From JAGOSA01 sp043718505 (GTDB lineage: Bacteria > Patescibacteriota > Minisyncoccia > Phycocordibacterales > UBA9973): DNA of 15,983 nucleotides. Positions 1-6,994 of this stretch are shown here, piece after piece (position 1 is the first letter of the stretch; each line of letters opens with the position of its first letter). The stretch lies in the NCBI GenBank assembly GCA_043718505.1, contig JAYSVN010000035.1, positions 1-15,983 on the forward strand, read 5' to 3'. The notes below the pieces were generated by a model. The model made no database searches. It was not told the DNA's origin and was given only the letters and a program-made list of their open reading frames with translations. The translations under genes and the position numbers were made by a program.

Positions 1-285
1 AAAAAAAGTTTGCATCCAAATTTTCTTGATACACCACTCAATGAGCGCTTTGCTTATATCGAAAAACTCTCCAAAAATTTAAAAAAAGACGACCCCGTGG
101 CTTTTCGTGACGCTGCACTTCAGATTTTTGATTCTGTAATATTTAAACTTCGGGAAAAACCGTTGGCAAAAATTACTCCTACCGAAAGGGAACAGCTTGA
201 ACGAATTCTTGAGCTTCGCAACTTCCTTAATGATCGTGGTTCGTCAGTAAAGCAGCTTTTGGAGACGATGGCTATGCAGCTCTAG
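1..285 (+). CDS. holB: DNA polymerase III subunit delta' (clamp loader), C-terminal fragment
   Basis: The reading frame is open from the first base of the window and ends at TAG, so this is the 3' end of a gene that begins upstream. A TTG at base 10 could start a 91-residue protein, but nothing upstream of it supports a start. The fragment is helical. Its last 30 residues (LERILELRNFLNDRG, then SSVKQLLETMAMQL) match the C-terminal helical collar typical of clamp-loader delta'/gamma proteins, which ends in a pattern of the type 'leaLrrarryLe.n.s.kllLe.lal.l'. As I recall, a holB-like gene before frr is also common in related genomes. The role would be loading the sliding clamp during replication. 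The AAA+ part is outside the window, so the name rests on the C-terminal pattern and position. An unrelated helical protein remains possible. Confidence 0.5.
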   Translation, partial: KKSLHPNFLDTPLNERFAYIEKLSKNLKKDDPVAFRDAALQIFDSVIFKLREKPLAKITPTEREQLERILELRNFLNDRGSSVKQLLETMAMQL

Positions 286-330
286 AATAAAACTCTGAGC
301 ATAATATATCTAGAAAATAAGCTCTATTTC

Positions 331-339
331 TGCTATACT
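331..339 (+). promoter_or_regulatory. Extended -10 promoter of frr, predicted leaderless
   Basis: TGCTATACT is a TGn extended -10 element with hexamer TATACT at 334-339. It ends 7 bases before the frr ATG at 347, so transcription would begin at or next to the start codon. No good -35 hexamer lies 16-18 bases upstream, which fits an extended -10 promoter. Confidence 0.55.
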
Positions 340-346
340 TTCCAAC

Positions 347-901
347 ATGGCATATCAATTTACAACACTTGAGAAGGAATTTACGGCAACTGAGGAACGT
401 CTCAGCCGTGATTTTAGTTCTCTTCATACTGGTCGCGCGAGCCCGCTTGTTCTTGACGGTGTCTATGTCGATGCATATGGTTCAAAAATGCCGATCAAAA
501 ATGTGGCCTCTATTTCAATTGAAGATCCAAAAACACTTCGTGTCTCTCCATATGATGGCAGTCTGACAAAAGACATTGAACGTGGTATCGTAGCAGCCAA
601 TCTTGGCCTTTCTGTTGCGACTGATGATACTGGTCTGCGCATTATTTTTCCGATGCTTACTACTGAAACTCGTCAGAAACTCGTGAAGACATTGAAAGAA
701 AGACTTGAAGAAGCCCGCATTTCTGTGCGAAAGGCCCGTGAAAATGTTTGGGAAGATATTCAGGAAAAACAGAAAGCCGGCCAAATGACTGAAGATGATA
801 AATTCCGCGCTAAAGACGATTTACAGAAAAAAGTTGATACTGCCAATATTACCCTAGAGCGAATGTATGACAAGAAAGAGAAGGAAGTATTGGAGGGTTA
901 G
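347..901 (+). CDS. frr: Ribosome recycling factor
   Basis: RRF acts with EF-G in the cytoplasm to split the post-termination ribosome so that its subunits can be reused. The 184-residue product has the usual family length of about 185. It carries the hallmark segment LHTGRASPLVLDGV (about residues 26-39) and the characteristic long C-terminal helix with VRKARENVWEDIQ and the acidic/basic segment ending in KKEKEVLEG. The domain order (helix, beta domain at about residues 30-105, long helices) is complete. The ATG at 347 is preceded by an extended -10 element and not by a Shine-Dalgarno sequence. The gene ends in TAG and rseP starts 30 bases later, so the two are probably co-transcribed. Nothing is missing or unusual in the protein. 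Confidence 0.97.
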   Translation: MAYQFTTLEKEFTATEERLSRDFSSLHTGRASPLVLDGVYVDAYGSKMPIKNVASISIEDPKTLRVSPYDGSLTKDIERGIVAANLGLSVATDDTGLRIIFPMLTTETRQKLVKTLKERLEEARISVRKARENVWEDIQEKQKAGQMTEDDKFRAKDDLQKKVDTANITLERMYDKKEKEVLEG

Positions 902-931
902 AAATTTATTTGAATTTTAATTAATTTTTAT

Positions 932-2026
932 ATGGGCTTTATATTACTTATCATTATATTGGGAATTGTCGTGGTCGTTCATGAATACGGCCATTATATT
1001 ACGGCTAAAAAATTCGGCGTTCGCGTCGAAGAATTTGGCTTTGGTTTTCCGCCGCTCGCCAAGAAGCTTTTTAAGCGCGGCGAAACCTGGTTTACGCTCA
1101 ACTGGATTCCTTTTGGCGGTTTTGTCAGACTCTTCGGTGAAAATCCTGATGACGCGCTCAAAACCGACATAGATCAGAAGAAAAACCTAAATAGCAAACC
1201 GAAGTGGCAGCAGGCTATTATTTTGGTAGCCGGTGTTTTTATGAACTTTATGCTGGCCGGAGTTTTATTTTCTATCGGCTTTATGTCCGGTATGCCGGTT
1301 TCAGTTGATACTGATAATACTGTTGCCAAAAACAAGCATATTATTATCACTGCAATTCAAAAAGATTCTCCGGCCGAACTTGCGGGACTTCCGTCTAGTG
1401 TGACACTCGTTTCGCTTGATGGTAACAAAGAGGCTGTTGCCAATATTCCGGCGATGCAAAAGTATATTCGTGAGCATGTGAATACGCCGATTGATGTTAC
1501 GTATGAGAAAAATGATGAGGCAAAAACTATTAGTGTGACGCCGAAAGTCGGCGCAGCCGGCGAAAATGTTGTCGGCATCGGTGTCAGCCTCGACTTTATT
1601 GGTGAAATCAAATTACCGTTTTTCAAAGCGATTGGTGAAGGTTTTGCCAGCGCGGGGCGAACTGTCTGGCAAATTATTCTTTTCTTTGTTCACTTTATCG
1701 GCGGACTATTCGGCGCGCCGAATGCAGTTTCGGGCAGTGATATTACCGGACCGGTTGGCATCGCCGGTCTTGCGACGCAGGCATTTAATATGGGAATAAT
1801 TTATCTGCTCACATTTGTGGCAATTATTTCTGCAAACCTAGCTGTACTCAACCTTATTCCATTTCCGGCACTCGACGGGGGACGGCTGCTTTTCATTGGC
1901 ATCGAAGCAATCACTGGCAGAAAAATGAATAAAAAAATTGTCGGTTGGGTAAATACAGTCGGCTTTCTCCTGCTTATTCTTCTCATGCTTGTGGTGACGT
2001 ATAGGGATATTGTGAAATTGGTATAA
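932..2026 (+). CDS. rseP: RIP metalloprotease RseP (site-2 protease)
   Basis: This is an intramembrane zinc metalloprotease of family M50B, which cleaves transmembrane substrates such as anti-sigma factors or remnant signal peptides. The first membrane segment holds the zinc motif HEYGH at residues 17-21, with E18 catalytic. The C-terminal NxxPxPxLDGG motif (N307, D315) supplies the third metal ligand. A single PDZ domain lies at about residues 135-205, where E. coli RseP has two. GPVGI near residue 274 and three or four further hydrophobic segments complete the fold. The length of 364 residues is typical for single-PDZ members. There is no Shine-Dalgarno sequence before the ATG. The gene follows frr by 30 bases and is closed by a strong hairpin terminator. 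No anti-sigma factor gene is visible here, so the substrate is unknown. Confidence 0.95.
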   Translation: MGFILLIIILGIVVVVHEYGHYITAKKFGVRVEEFGFGFPPLAKKLFKRGETWFTLNWIPFGGFVRLFGENPDDALKTDIDQKKNLNSKPKWQQAIILVAGVFMNFMLAGVLFSIGFMSGMPVSVDTDNTVAKNKHIIITAIQKDSPAELAGLPSSVTLVSLDGNKEAVANIPAMQKYIREHVNTPIDVTYEKNDEAKTISVTPKVGAAGENVVGIGVSLDFIGEIKLPFFKAIGEGFASAGRTVWQIILFFVHFIGGLFGAPNAVSGSDITGPVGIAGLATQAFNMGIIYLLTFVAIISANLAVLNLIPFPALDGGRLLFIGIEAITGRKMNKKIVGWVNTVGFLLLILLMLVVTYRDIVKLV

Positions 2027-2029
2027 AAA

Positions 2030-2062
2030 ATGCCCTCTATTAAGAGGGCATCTACTTTTTTT
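2030..2062. terminator. Bidirectional intrinsic terminator between rseP and the convergent gene
   Basis: ATGCCCTCT (2030-2038) pairs perfectly with AGAGGGCAT (2043-2051) around the loop ATTA. A T-run at 2056-2062 follows on the plus strand. The A-run at 2025-2030 supplies the U-tract for minus-strand transcripts, so the hairpin can end both converging transcripts. Confidence 0.9.
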
Positions 2063-2069
2063 GGTTTTA

Positions 2070-2444
2070 CTAAGCCTTTTTCTTTGGATAAAAGTACATT
2101 ACTAATGTGAATCCAAAAAATAATGAAATGAGGTAGTAAGATTGCATGTACTGTAACCCGTTGAACGGTAAAATAAAAGCACTCGAATTAACCAATATTA
2201 AGAACAGTATTCCAATTGCACAAAATGCTATATTTACGGCAACGAAGACAACGTCTCTCCCGTCATCTTTTTCGAGAATAGAGTCAAAGTACTCGCATAT
2301 TACAAAAAATTGAATTATTAAAGCAAATATTATTGCGACAATTGACGTACCATACGTCACTCCACGACTGGTATAATATTCTGTGGGGACAATAGAAACA
2401 ATAGCAAATAAGAGGACGGATAGAATGAACCAGAATATTCTCAT
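2070..2444 (-). CDS. Small four-helix integral membrane protein, function unknown
   Basis: The product has 124 residues and no family that I recognise. It is almost entirely hydrophobic, with about four predicted membrane segments: roughly residues 3-20, 32-50, 65-85 and 98-117. A short charged loop (EKDDGRD, near residues 58-64) lies between the second and third segments, and the C-terminus is basic (PKKKA), which suggests a cytoplasmic end. It is the only minus-strand gene in the window, reads as more AT-rich than its neighbours, and is flanked by a terminator on one side and its own promoter on the other. This layout is that of an independent accessory gene placed between rseP and typA. 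I see no catalytic motif. The promoter and the continuous hydrophobic pattern support a real gene. Confidence 0.75.
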   Translation of the reverse strand: MRIFWFILSVLLFAIVSIVPTEYYTSRGVTYGTSIVAIIFALIIQFFVICEYFDSILEKDDGRDVVFVAVNIAFCAIGILFLILVNSSAFILPFNGLQYMQSYYLISLFFGFTLVMYFYPKKKA

Positions 2445-2468
2445 AGTTTATAAGTTTAATTTTAGTTT

Positions 2469-2496
2469 ATAATAGCTAATAATTTATTTTTGTCAA
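2469..2496 (-). promoter_or_regulatory. Sigma-70-type promoter of the minus-strand membrane protein
   Basis: Read on the minus strand, a consensus TTGACA (2496-2491) is followed after 16 bases by TATTAT (2474-2469). The ATG at 2444 would have a leader of about 17 bases. No Shine-Dalgarno sequence is present in it. Confidence 0.7.
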
Positions 2497-2586
2497 GTAT
2501 CCCCTTGTTCTTATTTAAAATAGATGTTATTATCAAAATCCAATCAGCCGCAAGGCATTTTATTTTTGCCCGACGAATTTAATTTT

Positions 2587-2592
2587 TATAAT
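2587..2592 (+). promoter_or_regulatory. Probable -10 element of typA
   Basis: A perfect TATAAT lies 25 bases before the typA ATG. The best upstream partner is TTGCCC at 2566-2571 with a short 15-base spacer, so the -35 assignment is weak. The 173-base gap from 2445 to 2617 otherwise holds the divergent promoter and AT-rich sequence. Confidence 0.5.
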
Positions 2593-2617
2593 ATTTTAAT
2601 CAATTCTTCATTTAGCT

Positions 2618-4438
2618 ATGCAACCTACAGAAATTCGAAACATCGCCATCATCGCTCACGTTGACCACGGCAAGACAACGCTCACCGACGCACTCATGCG
2701 CGAATGCGGCATGTCTGAAGCTGGTGTTACCATGGACTCAAACGCGCTCGAACTTGAGCGTGGTATTACTATTTACTCAAAAAATACCTCGGTTGATTAC
2801 AAGGGCACGAAAATCAATATTGTTGATACTCCTGGCCACGCTGACTTTGGTTCTGAGGTTGAACGCGTACTTCGCGCAATCGACTCTGTTCTTCTTCTTG
2901 TCGATGCTCAGGAGGGCCCGATGCCACAGACTCGATTCGTGCTCAAAAAGTCACTCGAGCTTGGCCTCATTCCAATTGTTGTTATTAATAAAATCGACAA
3001 ACCGGCGGCTGATCCGGCCCGCGTTCATGATGAAGTCCTTGAACTTTTTATTGAGCTAGGTGCCAATGATAAACAAATTAATTTCAAAACTATTTATGCT
3101 ATCGGTCGTGAAGGTGTCGCAATGCGCGCCCTCACCGACGAGCGCAAAAATCTTGAGCCGCTGCTCGATATGATTCTTGAAGAAGTCCCTGTCGCTTCCG
3201 GCCATGCTGACAATATATTTGTGGCTCAGGTTTTTAACCTTGGCTATGATAATTTCCTCGGTCGTCTGGCTATTGTCCGTGTCTATGACGGCATGGTAAA
3301 AGCCGGCGATACTATTATTGTCAAAAAAGCGACAGGCGAAAGTCGTAAAGCCAAAATTACCAAAATTTTCACATTCCGCGGTATCAATAGAAATGATACT
3401 GCACAAGTTGGTGCAGGCGATATTGCGATTATTGCCGGTATTCCTGACGTTTACATCGGCGAAACTTTTTCACTTTCAGAAGATACTGCGCCGCTTCCGG
3501 CTATTGCAATCGATGAACCAACAATTTCCCTCGACTTTTTAGTTAACGATTCACCATTTGCCGGTAGAGAAGGTAAGTTTGTGACAGGCCGTCAGATTCG
3601 TGAACGCTTGGAAAAAGAATTGGAAATCAATGTCGGACTCCATGTTGATTTTGATAACCTCGAGGCAGCGAACACTTCTGGTCCAGCCAGTTATAAGGTC
3701 TATGGACGCGGAGAACTCCATATTGCCGTTCTTCTTGAGAACATGAGACGCGAAGGTTTTGAACTCCAGGTCTCGCAGCCTCACGTTATTTTGCATGAAG
3801 AAAACGGCGTTAAAACCGAACCATTTGAAGAGCTCATTATCGATGTGCCGGAAATTTCTTCAGGTGCAGTTATTGAAAAAATCACTCGTCGTCGCGGCCT
3901 CATGACCCATATGCATGAAAAAGAGGGTATTGTCCGTCTGTCTTTTGATATTCCGACACGTGGTCTCCTCGGCTATCGTAGCCAGTTTGTTGTTGATACA
4001 AAAGGTGAAGGTATAATGTCGTCACGCGTTATCGGCTTCAAACCATATGCCGGAGAAATTAAGCAACGTGAAGTCGGTTCAATGGCTTCGATGATTGCCG
4101 GCAAGGCTGTGGCTTTTGCACTCGGCAATTTACAGGAACGCGGCATTCTCTATATTGAACACGGAACGGAAGTTTATGAAGGCATGGTTGTCGGCAATGT
4201 CACAAAAGGTGAAGAGATGTCTGTTAATCCGATTAAGGGTAAGCAACTCACCAACATGCGTGCTTCCGGAACTGATGAAGCCATCATTTTGCGACCAGCT
4301 TTTACCCTCAGTATTGAGCGTGGCCTGGAAGTTATGGCTGATGATGAATATTTGGAAATTACTCCAAAATCAGTGCGCTTGCGCAAAAAGTACCTGACTG
4401 AGCTGGACCGGATAAAGGCTACTAGAAAGGGTTCGTAG
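2618..4438 (+). CDS. typA: Translational GTPase TypA/BipA
   Basis: TypA is a ribosome-binding GTPase related to EF-G and LepA, involved in large-subunit assembly and stress adaptation. The 606-residue product has full family length. The G-domain motifs are intact: G1 AHVDHGKT (13-20), switch I ERGITI (47-52), G3 DTPGH (70-74) and G4 NKID (124-127). An EF-Tu-like beta barrel follows (about 200-290), then two EF-G domain III/V-like modules and the BipA-specific C-terminal domain, which includes GRGELHIAVLLENMRREG and the segment THMHEKEGIVRLSFDIPTRG. The gene stands alone between a divergent membrane-protein gene and the sigma4/HARE gene. It ends in TAG without a hairpin terminator, so some readthrough into the next gene is possible. 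Confidence 0.97.
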   Translation: MQPTEIRNIAIIAHVDHGKTTLTDALMRECGMSEAGVTMDSNALELERGITIYSKNTSVDYKGTKINIVDTPGHADFGSEVERVLRAIDSVLLLVDAQEGPMPQTRFVLKKSLELGLIPIVVINKIDKPAADPARVHDEVLELFIELGANDKQINFKTIYAIGREGVAMRALTDERKNLEPLLDMILEEVPVASGHADNIFVAQVFNLGYDNFLGRLAIVRVYDGMVKAGDTIIVKKATGESRKAKITKIFTFRGINRNDTAQVGAGDIAIIAGIPDVYIGETFSLSEDTAPLPAIAIDEPTISLDFLVNDSPFAGREGKFVTGRQIRERLEKELEINVGLHVDFDNLEAANTSGPASYKVYGRGELHIAVLLENMRREGFELQVSQPHVILHEENGVKTEPFEELIIDVPEISSGAVIEKITRRRGLMTHMHEKEGIVRLSFDIPTRGLLGYRSQFVVDTKGEGIMSSRVIGFKPYAGEIKQREVGSMASMIAGKAVAFALGNLQERGILYIEHGTEVYEGMVVGNVTKGEEMSVNPIKGKQLTNMRASGTDEAIILRPAFTLSIERGLEVMADDEYLEITPKSVRLRKKYLTELDRIKATRKGS

Positions 4439-4454
4439 CACTCCAAAACGCGGC

Positions 4455-4493
4455 TTGACATGCATTTGACTTTATTTATAACAATGATATATT
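4455..4493 (+). promoter_or_regulatory. Two overlapping promoters upstream of the sigma4/HARE gene
   Basis: Promoter A is TTGACA (4455-4460), 16 bases, TATAAC (4477-4482). Promoter B is TTGACT (4466-4471), 16 bases, TATATT (4488-4493) with an extended TG at 4485-4486. The two are offset by exactly 11 bases, about one helical turn. Either gives a leader of roughly 50-60 bases, the longest in the window. Confidence 0.65.
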
Positions 4494-4550
4494 GGGAAAA
4501 GTCTCAAAAAAGTGGAAATTAGCAATTAATGGCAAAAACACATTTTATAT

Positions 4551-5579
4551 ATGGCAACAGTCAATATTAAACCGAAACAGGTGAGCAAAAGAATCCTCTC
4601 TGTATTACAGGACCGTGCCCATGACGTCGTTACGTCTCGCTTTGGCCTAACTCCAGATGCTGAGAGAAAGACACTTGAGGCTATCGGCAAGAAATACGGC
4701 ATAACACGCGAGCGCGTTCGTCAAATCGAAAACGCCGCTCTTTCGACTATCCGTAAATCGGATGTCTATGCTGCTGAAAAAGAAGCTTTTATGGAACTCA
4801 AAAATGCCCTCCTTTCACTCGGCTCAGTTGTTGCCGAGGAAGAATTGCTCTCATCTCTTGCCAAGGACGATGAGCTCAAAAACCACTTTCACTTCTACCT
4901 CGTACTCGGTGATGAATTTAAAAAGCATCCTGAAGACGAAGAATTTATGGCTCGTTGGACTATTGATGAATCAATCAGCGGTGACGTCCATGCTGCTCTT
5001 AAGAAGCTTTACACTAGTCTCAATAACGATGAGCTCGTTCCAGAATCTGAAATCATTGCCCGTTTCCTCGAAGAACTCAAAGACGTCAATGACGAATATT
5101 TAAATGAAGAAATCGCCCGTCGCTGGCTCGGTATGTCAAAAGCTATCAAAGCTAATCCTTTGAATGAATGGGGTGTCGCTGATTCACCAAATGTCAAAAC
5201 TCGTGGTATCAAAGACTATGCATATTTGATCATGCGAAAGCACGGCAATCCTATGCACTTCCGTGAAGTTGCTAAAGCTATCGAATCTACATTTGGAAAG
5301 AAGACTCACATTGCCACAACTCACAATGAACTTATTAAAGACTCTCGTTTTGTACTCGTCGGTCGCGGCACCTACGGTCTCGCTGAATGGGGATACAAAC
5401 CAGGTGTTGTTAAAGAGGTTATAAAGGAAATATTAAAAAAGAATGGTCCGATGTCAAAAGAAGATATCGTTGACAAAGTTCTCAAAGAAAGATTTTTGAA
5501 GAAAAATACAATTCTCGTTAATTTGCAAAACAGTAAATATTTCAAGAAGAATAAACAAGGTTTGTATACTCTTGCGTAA
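4551..5579 (+). CDS. Sigma-70 region 4 / HARE-HTH fusion protein, probable transcription regulator
   Basis: The 342-residue product contains recognisable modules. Residues 22-70 are a sigma-70 region 4 helix-turn-helix, with TLEAIGKKYGITRERVRQIE at 41-60 closely resembling the -35-recognition helix of housekeeping sigma factors. Residues 75-205 form an acidic helical linker without a motif I know. Residues 218-281 resemble a HARE-HTH winged helix, the fold of the RNA polymerase delta subunit (KDYAYLIMRKHG to GTYGLAEWG). Residues 286-342 look like a second winged helix, ending in KQGLYTLA. There is no region 2, so it cannot by itself open promoters as a normal sigma factor does. A role as an RNA polymerase accessory factor or -35-binding regulator is inference. 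It has its own tandem promoters and a structured element downstream. No Shine-Dalgarno sequence precedes the ATG. Confidence 0.85.
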   Translation: MATVNIKPKQVSKRILSVLQDRAHDVVTSRFGLTPDAERKTLEAIGKKYGITRERVRQIENAALSTIRKSDVYAAEKEAFMELKNALLSLGSVVAEEELLSSLAKDDELKNHFHFYLVLGDEFKKHPEDEEFMARWTIDESISGDVHAALKKLYTSLNNDELVPESEIIARFLEELKDVNDEYLNEEIARRWLGMSKAIKANPLNEWGVADSPNVKTRGIKDYAYLIMRKHGNPMHFREVAKAIESTFGKKTHIATTHNELIKDSRFVLVGRGTYGLAEWGYKPGVVKEVIKEILKKNGPMSKEDIVDKVLKERFLKKNTILVNLQNSKYFKKNKQGLYTLA

Positions 5580-5580
5580 T

Positions 5581-5685
5581 AAATAAAAAAGTATGTTTTG
5601 AGGGGGCTCCGCAGCGCGACGGCGCGAGGACGAGGAAAATCTTAGCAAAGATTTTCCGTACCCCGAAAGGCATGCTTTTTTATTT
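5581..5685 (+). other. Structured intergenic element (multi-hairpin), likely terminator or dispersed palindromic repeat
   Basis: This 105-base block is more GC-rich than its surroundings and folds on itself. The outer arms AAATAAAAAAGTATG (5581-5595) and CATGCTTTTTTATTT (5671-5685) pair over 15 positions with one G-T wobble. Inside them, GGGG (5603-5606) can pair with CCCC (5661-5664). Two hairpins are enclosed: GCGC-GACG-GCGC (5614-5625) and a perfect 10-bp stem GGAAAATCTT (5634-5643) / AAGATTTTCC (5648-5657) with loop AGCA. The result is a three-way junction ending in a T-run, so it could stop transcription from the upstream gene. It could also be a MITE/REP-like repeat or a structured RNA. 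Only one copy is in this window. Confidence 0.7.
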
Positions 5686-5693
5686 GCTACCCA

Positions 5694-5702
5694 TGATATA
5701 AT
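5694..5702 (+). promoter_or_regulatory. Consensus extended -10 promoter of the TraG-N-like/mltG unit
   Basis: TGATATAAT is a perfect extended -10 element (TGn plus TATAAT at 5697-5702). It lies directly after the structured element and ends 12 bases before the ATG at 5715, which predicts a leader of about 6 bases. Confidence 0.7.
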
Positions 5703-5714
5703 TACCCATATTCT

Positions 5715-6977
5715 ATGTTCGGCAATTTCTTCACACCTACCTTAACAGACGGTTTCTCTTTTCTTGGTGACATACTGCCGTATGTTCTGCCATTATTTTT
5801 TGCCATCATTGCCTGGCACATGTGGGTAAAATATATTAGGCACGACAATATCAGAAATCTCAAATGGCAGCTTCTCCAAATTAGAGTGCCGCAGGATGTT
5901 TTCAAATCACCGGCCGCTATGGAAATTTTTTTGGCCAATGCACTCTTTCAAACAGGCGGCGTAGGAACATGGTATCAGAAATACTGGGTCGGTAATATTC
6001 CGGCTGCATTTTCACTCGAAATAGTTTCAATTGAAGGCAGAGTTTTCTTTTTCATTTGGGCTCAGGATAAATTCAGGCCGATCATTGAGGCTCAACTCTA
6101 CGCTCAATTTCCGCAAATAGAAGTCGTTGAGACCGAAGACTATACTGACATGATTCCTCCTTACAATAAAAGTGCTGACTGGAACATGTACGGTTCAGAA
6201 TTTTTGCTTACCAAAGATGATCCGTATCCGATAAAAACCTATGTCGATTTCGGACTCGACAAGGCGACGGGCTCGCTTGAAGAAGAAGAAAAAATTGATC
6301 CAATTAGTCCGACGATTGAATACCTCGGTTCACTTGGCAAAGGCGAGCAGCTCTGGATTCAAATTATTATTCAGGCGGCAAACTGGGGAAGATATCCTGA
6401 CCCAGATCACTGGTTCAAAAAAATTACCTGGAAAAAACTTGGTGAAAATATTATTAAAAAATTAAAAGTTGATCAGCAAAAGCCGCTCAAGGATACAACT
6501 TCACCGGCTCGCCCAACGAAAGGTGAGCAGGACCTCATTACAGCTCTTGAGCGAAGTATTACAAAATACGGTTTTGATACGGCTATTCGAGCAATTTATC
6601 TTGCGCATAAAGATATGTTTAAGGCTATTCATGTCACTGGTCTGCTTGGCCTTTGGAAACAATTTAATTCCGGCAATATGAATGCTTTTAAAGTTGGAAA
6701 TAATACTGGCTTCGATTATCCATGGCAGGATTTTAGTGGTAACCGCGCAGCGAAGCTTAAAGCTGAAATGCTTGAAGCCTATCGTTCGCGCGGCTACTTC
6801 CATTATCCCTGGAAATCAGCACATGTGGCCGGCAAGCATCTTTTCCGTAAGCCCTTTGTGCTCAATACGGAAGAGCTTGCTACAATTTATCACTTCCCGG
6901 GCCGCGTACTTGAAACGCCGACATTCAAGCGTATTGATTCCAAAAAAGCCGAACCGCCAGCCAATTTACCAATGTAA
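5715..6977 (+). CDS. Membrane-anchored protein resembling the N-terminal region of CPR TraG/VirD4-like proteins, ATPase domain absent
   Basis: The 420-residue product has a short N-terminal tail, one membrane segment at about residues 18-41, then a soluble cytoplasmic body. From memory, two stretches match the N-terminal half of large type IV secretion/conjugation-type ATPases of candidate phyla: SLEIVSIEGRVFFFIWAQDK followed by an EAQLYAQFPQIEVVETEDYT-type segment, and near the C-terminus LNTEELATIYHFPGRV followed by KKAEPPANLP. In those proteins a Walker-type ATPase domain comes next. Here the gene ends and no P-loop (GxxxxGKT/S) is visible, so any motor must be encoded elsewhere. It is co-oriented with mltG, 17 bases downstream. 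A role in a membrane secretion or pilus-like complex is inference. The frame and conservation-like pattern make the gene itself certain. Confidence 0.8.
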   Translation: MFGNFFTPTLTDGFSFLGDILPYVLPLFFAIIAWHMWVKYIRHDNIRNLKWQLLQIRVPQDVFKSPAAMEIFLANALFQTGGVGTWYQKYWVGNIPAAFSLEIVSIEGRVFFFIWAQDKFRPIIEAQLYAQFPQIEVVETEDYTDMIPPYNKSADWNMYGSEFLLTKDDPYPIKTYVDFGLDKATGSLEEEEKIDPISPTIEYLGSLGKGEQLWIQIIIQAANWGRYPDPDHWFKKITWKKLGENIIKKLKVDQQKPLKDTTSPARPTKGEQDLITALERSITKYGFDTAIRAIYLAHKDMFKAIHVTGLLGLWKQFNSGNMNAFKVGNNTGFDYPWQDFSGNRAAKLKAEMLEAYRSRGYFHYPWKSAHVAGKHLFRKPFVLNTEELATIYHFPGRVLETPTFKRIDSKKAEPPANLPM

Positions 6978-6994
6978 TTTTGTAGCCCTTATTT

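Noticed and set aside
281..314. Two TCTAGA sites (281-286 and 309-314) as a regulatory repeat before frr
   Set aside because: A six-base palindrome occurring twice in AT-rich intergenic DNA is not enough to call, and flanking similarity is only a few A/T bases.
2547..2561. GCC-GCAA-GGC hairpin followed by Ts upstream of typA as a terminator
   Set aside because: The stem has only three base pairs and the T-tract is interrupted, so it is too weak to call.
3056..3406. Long minus-strand open frames inside typA, alaS (13060-13491) and mnmA (8884-9339)
   Set aside because: They lie wholly inside well-supported plus-strand genes, have no promoter or start signals, and their translations resemble no protein family. 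They are frame shadows.
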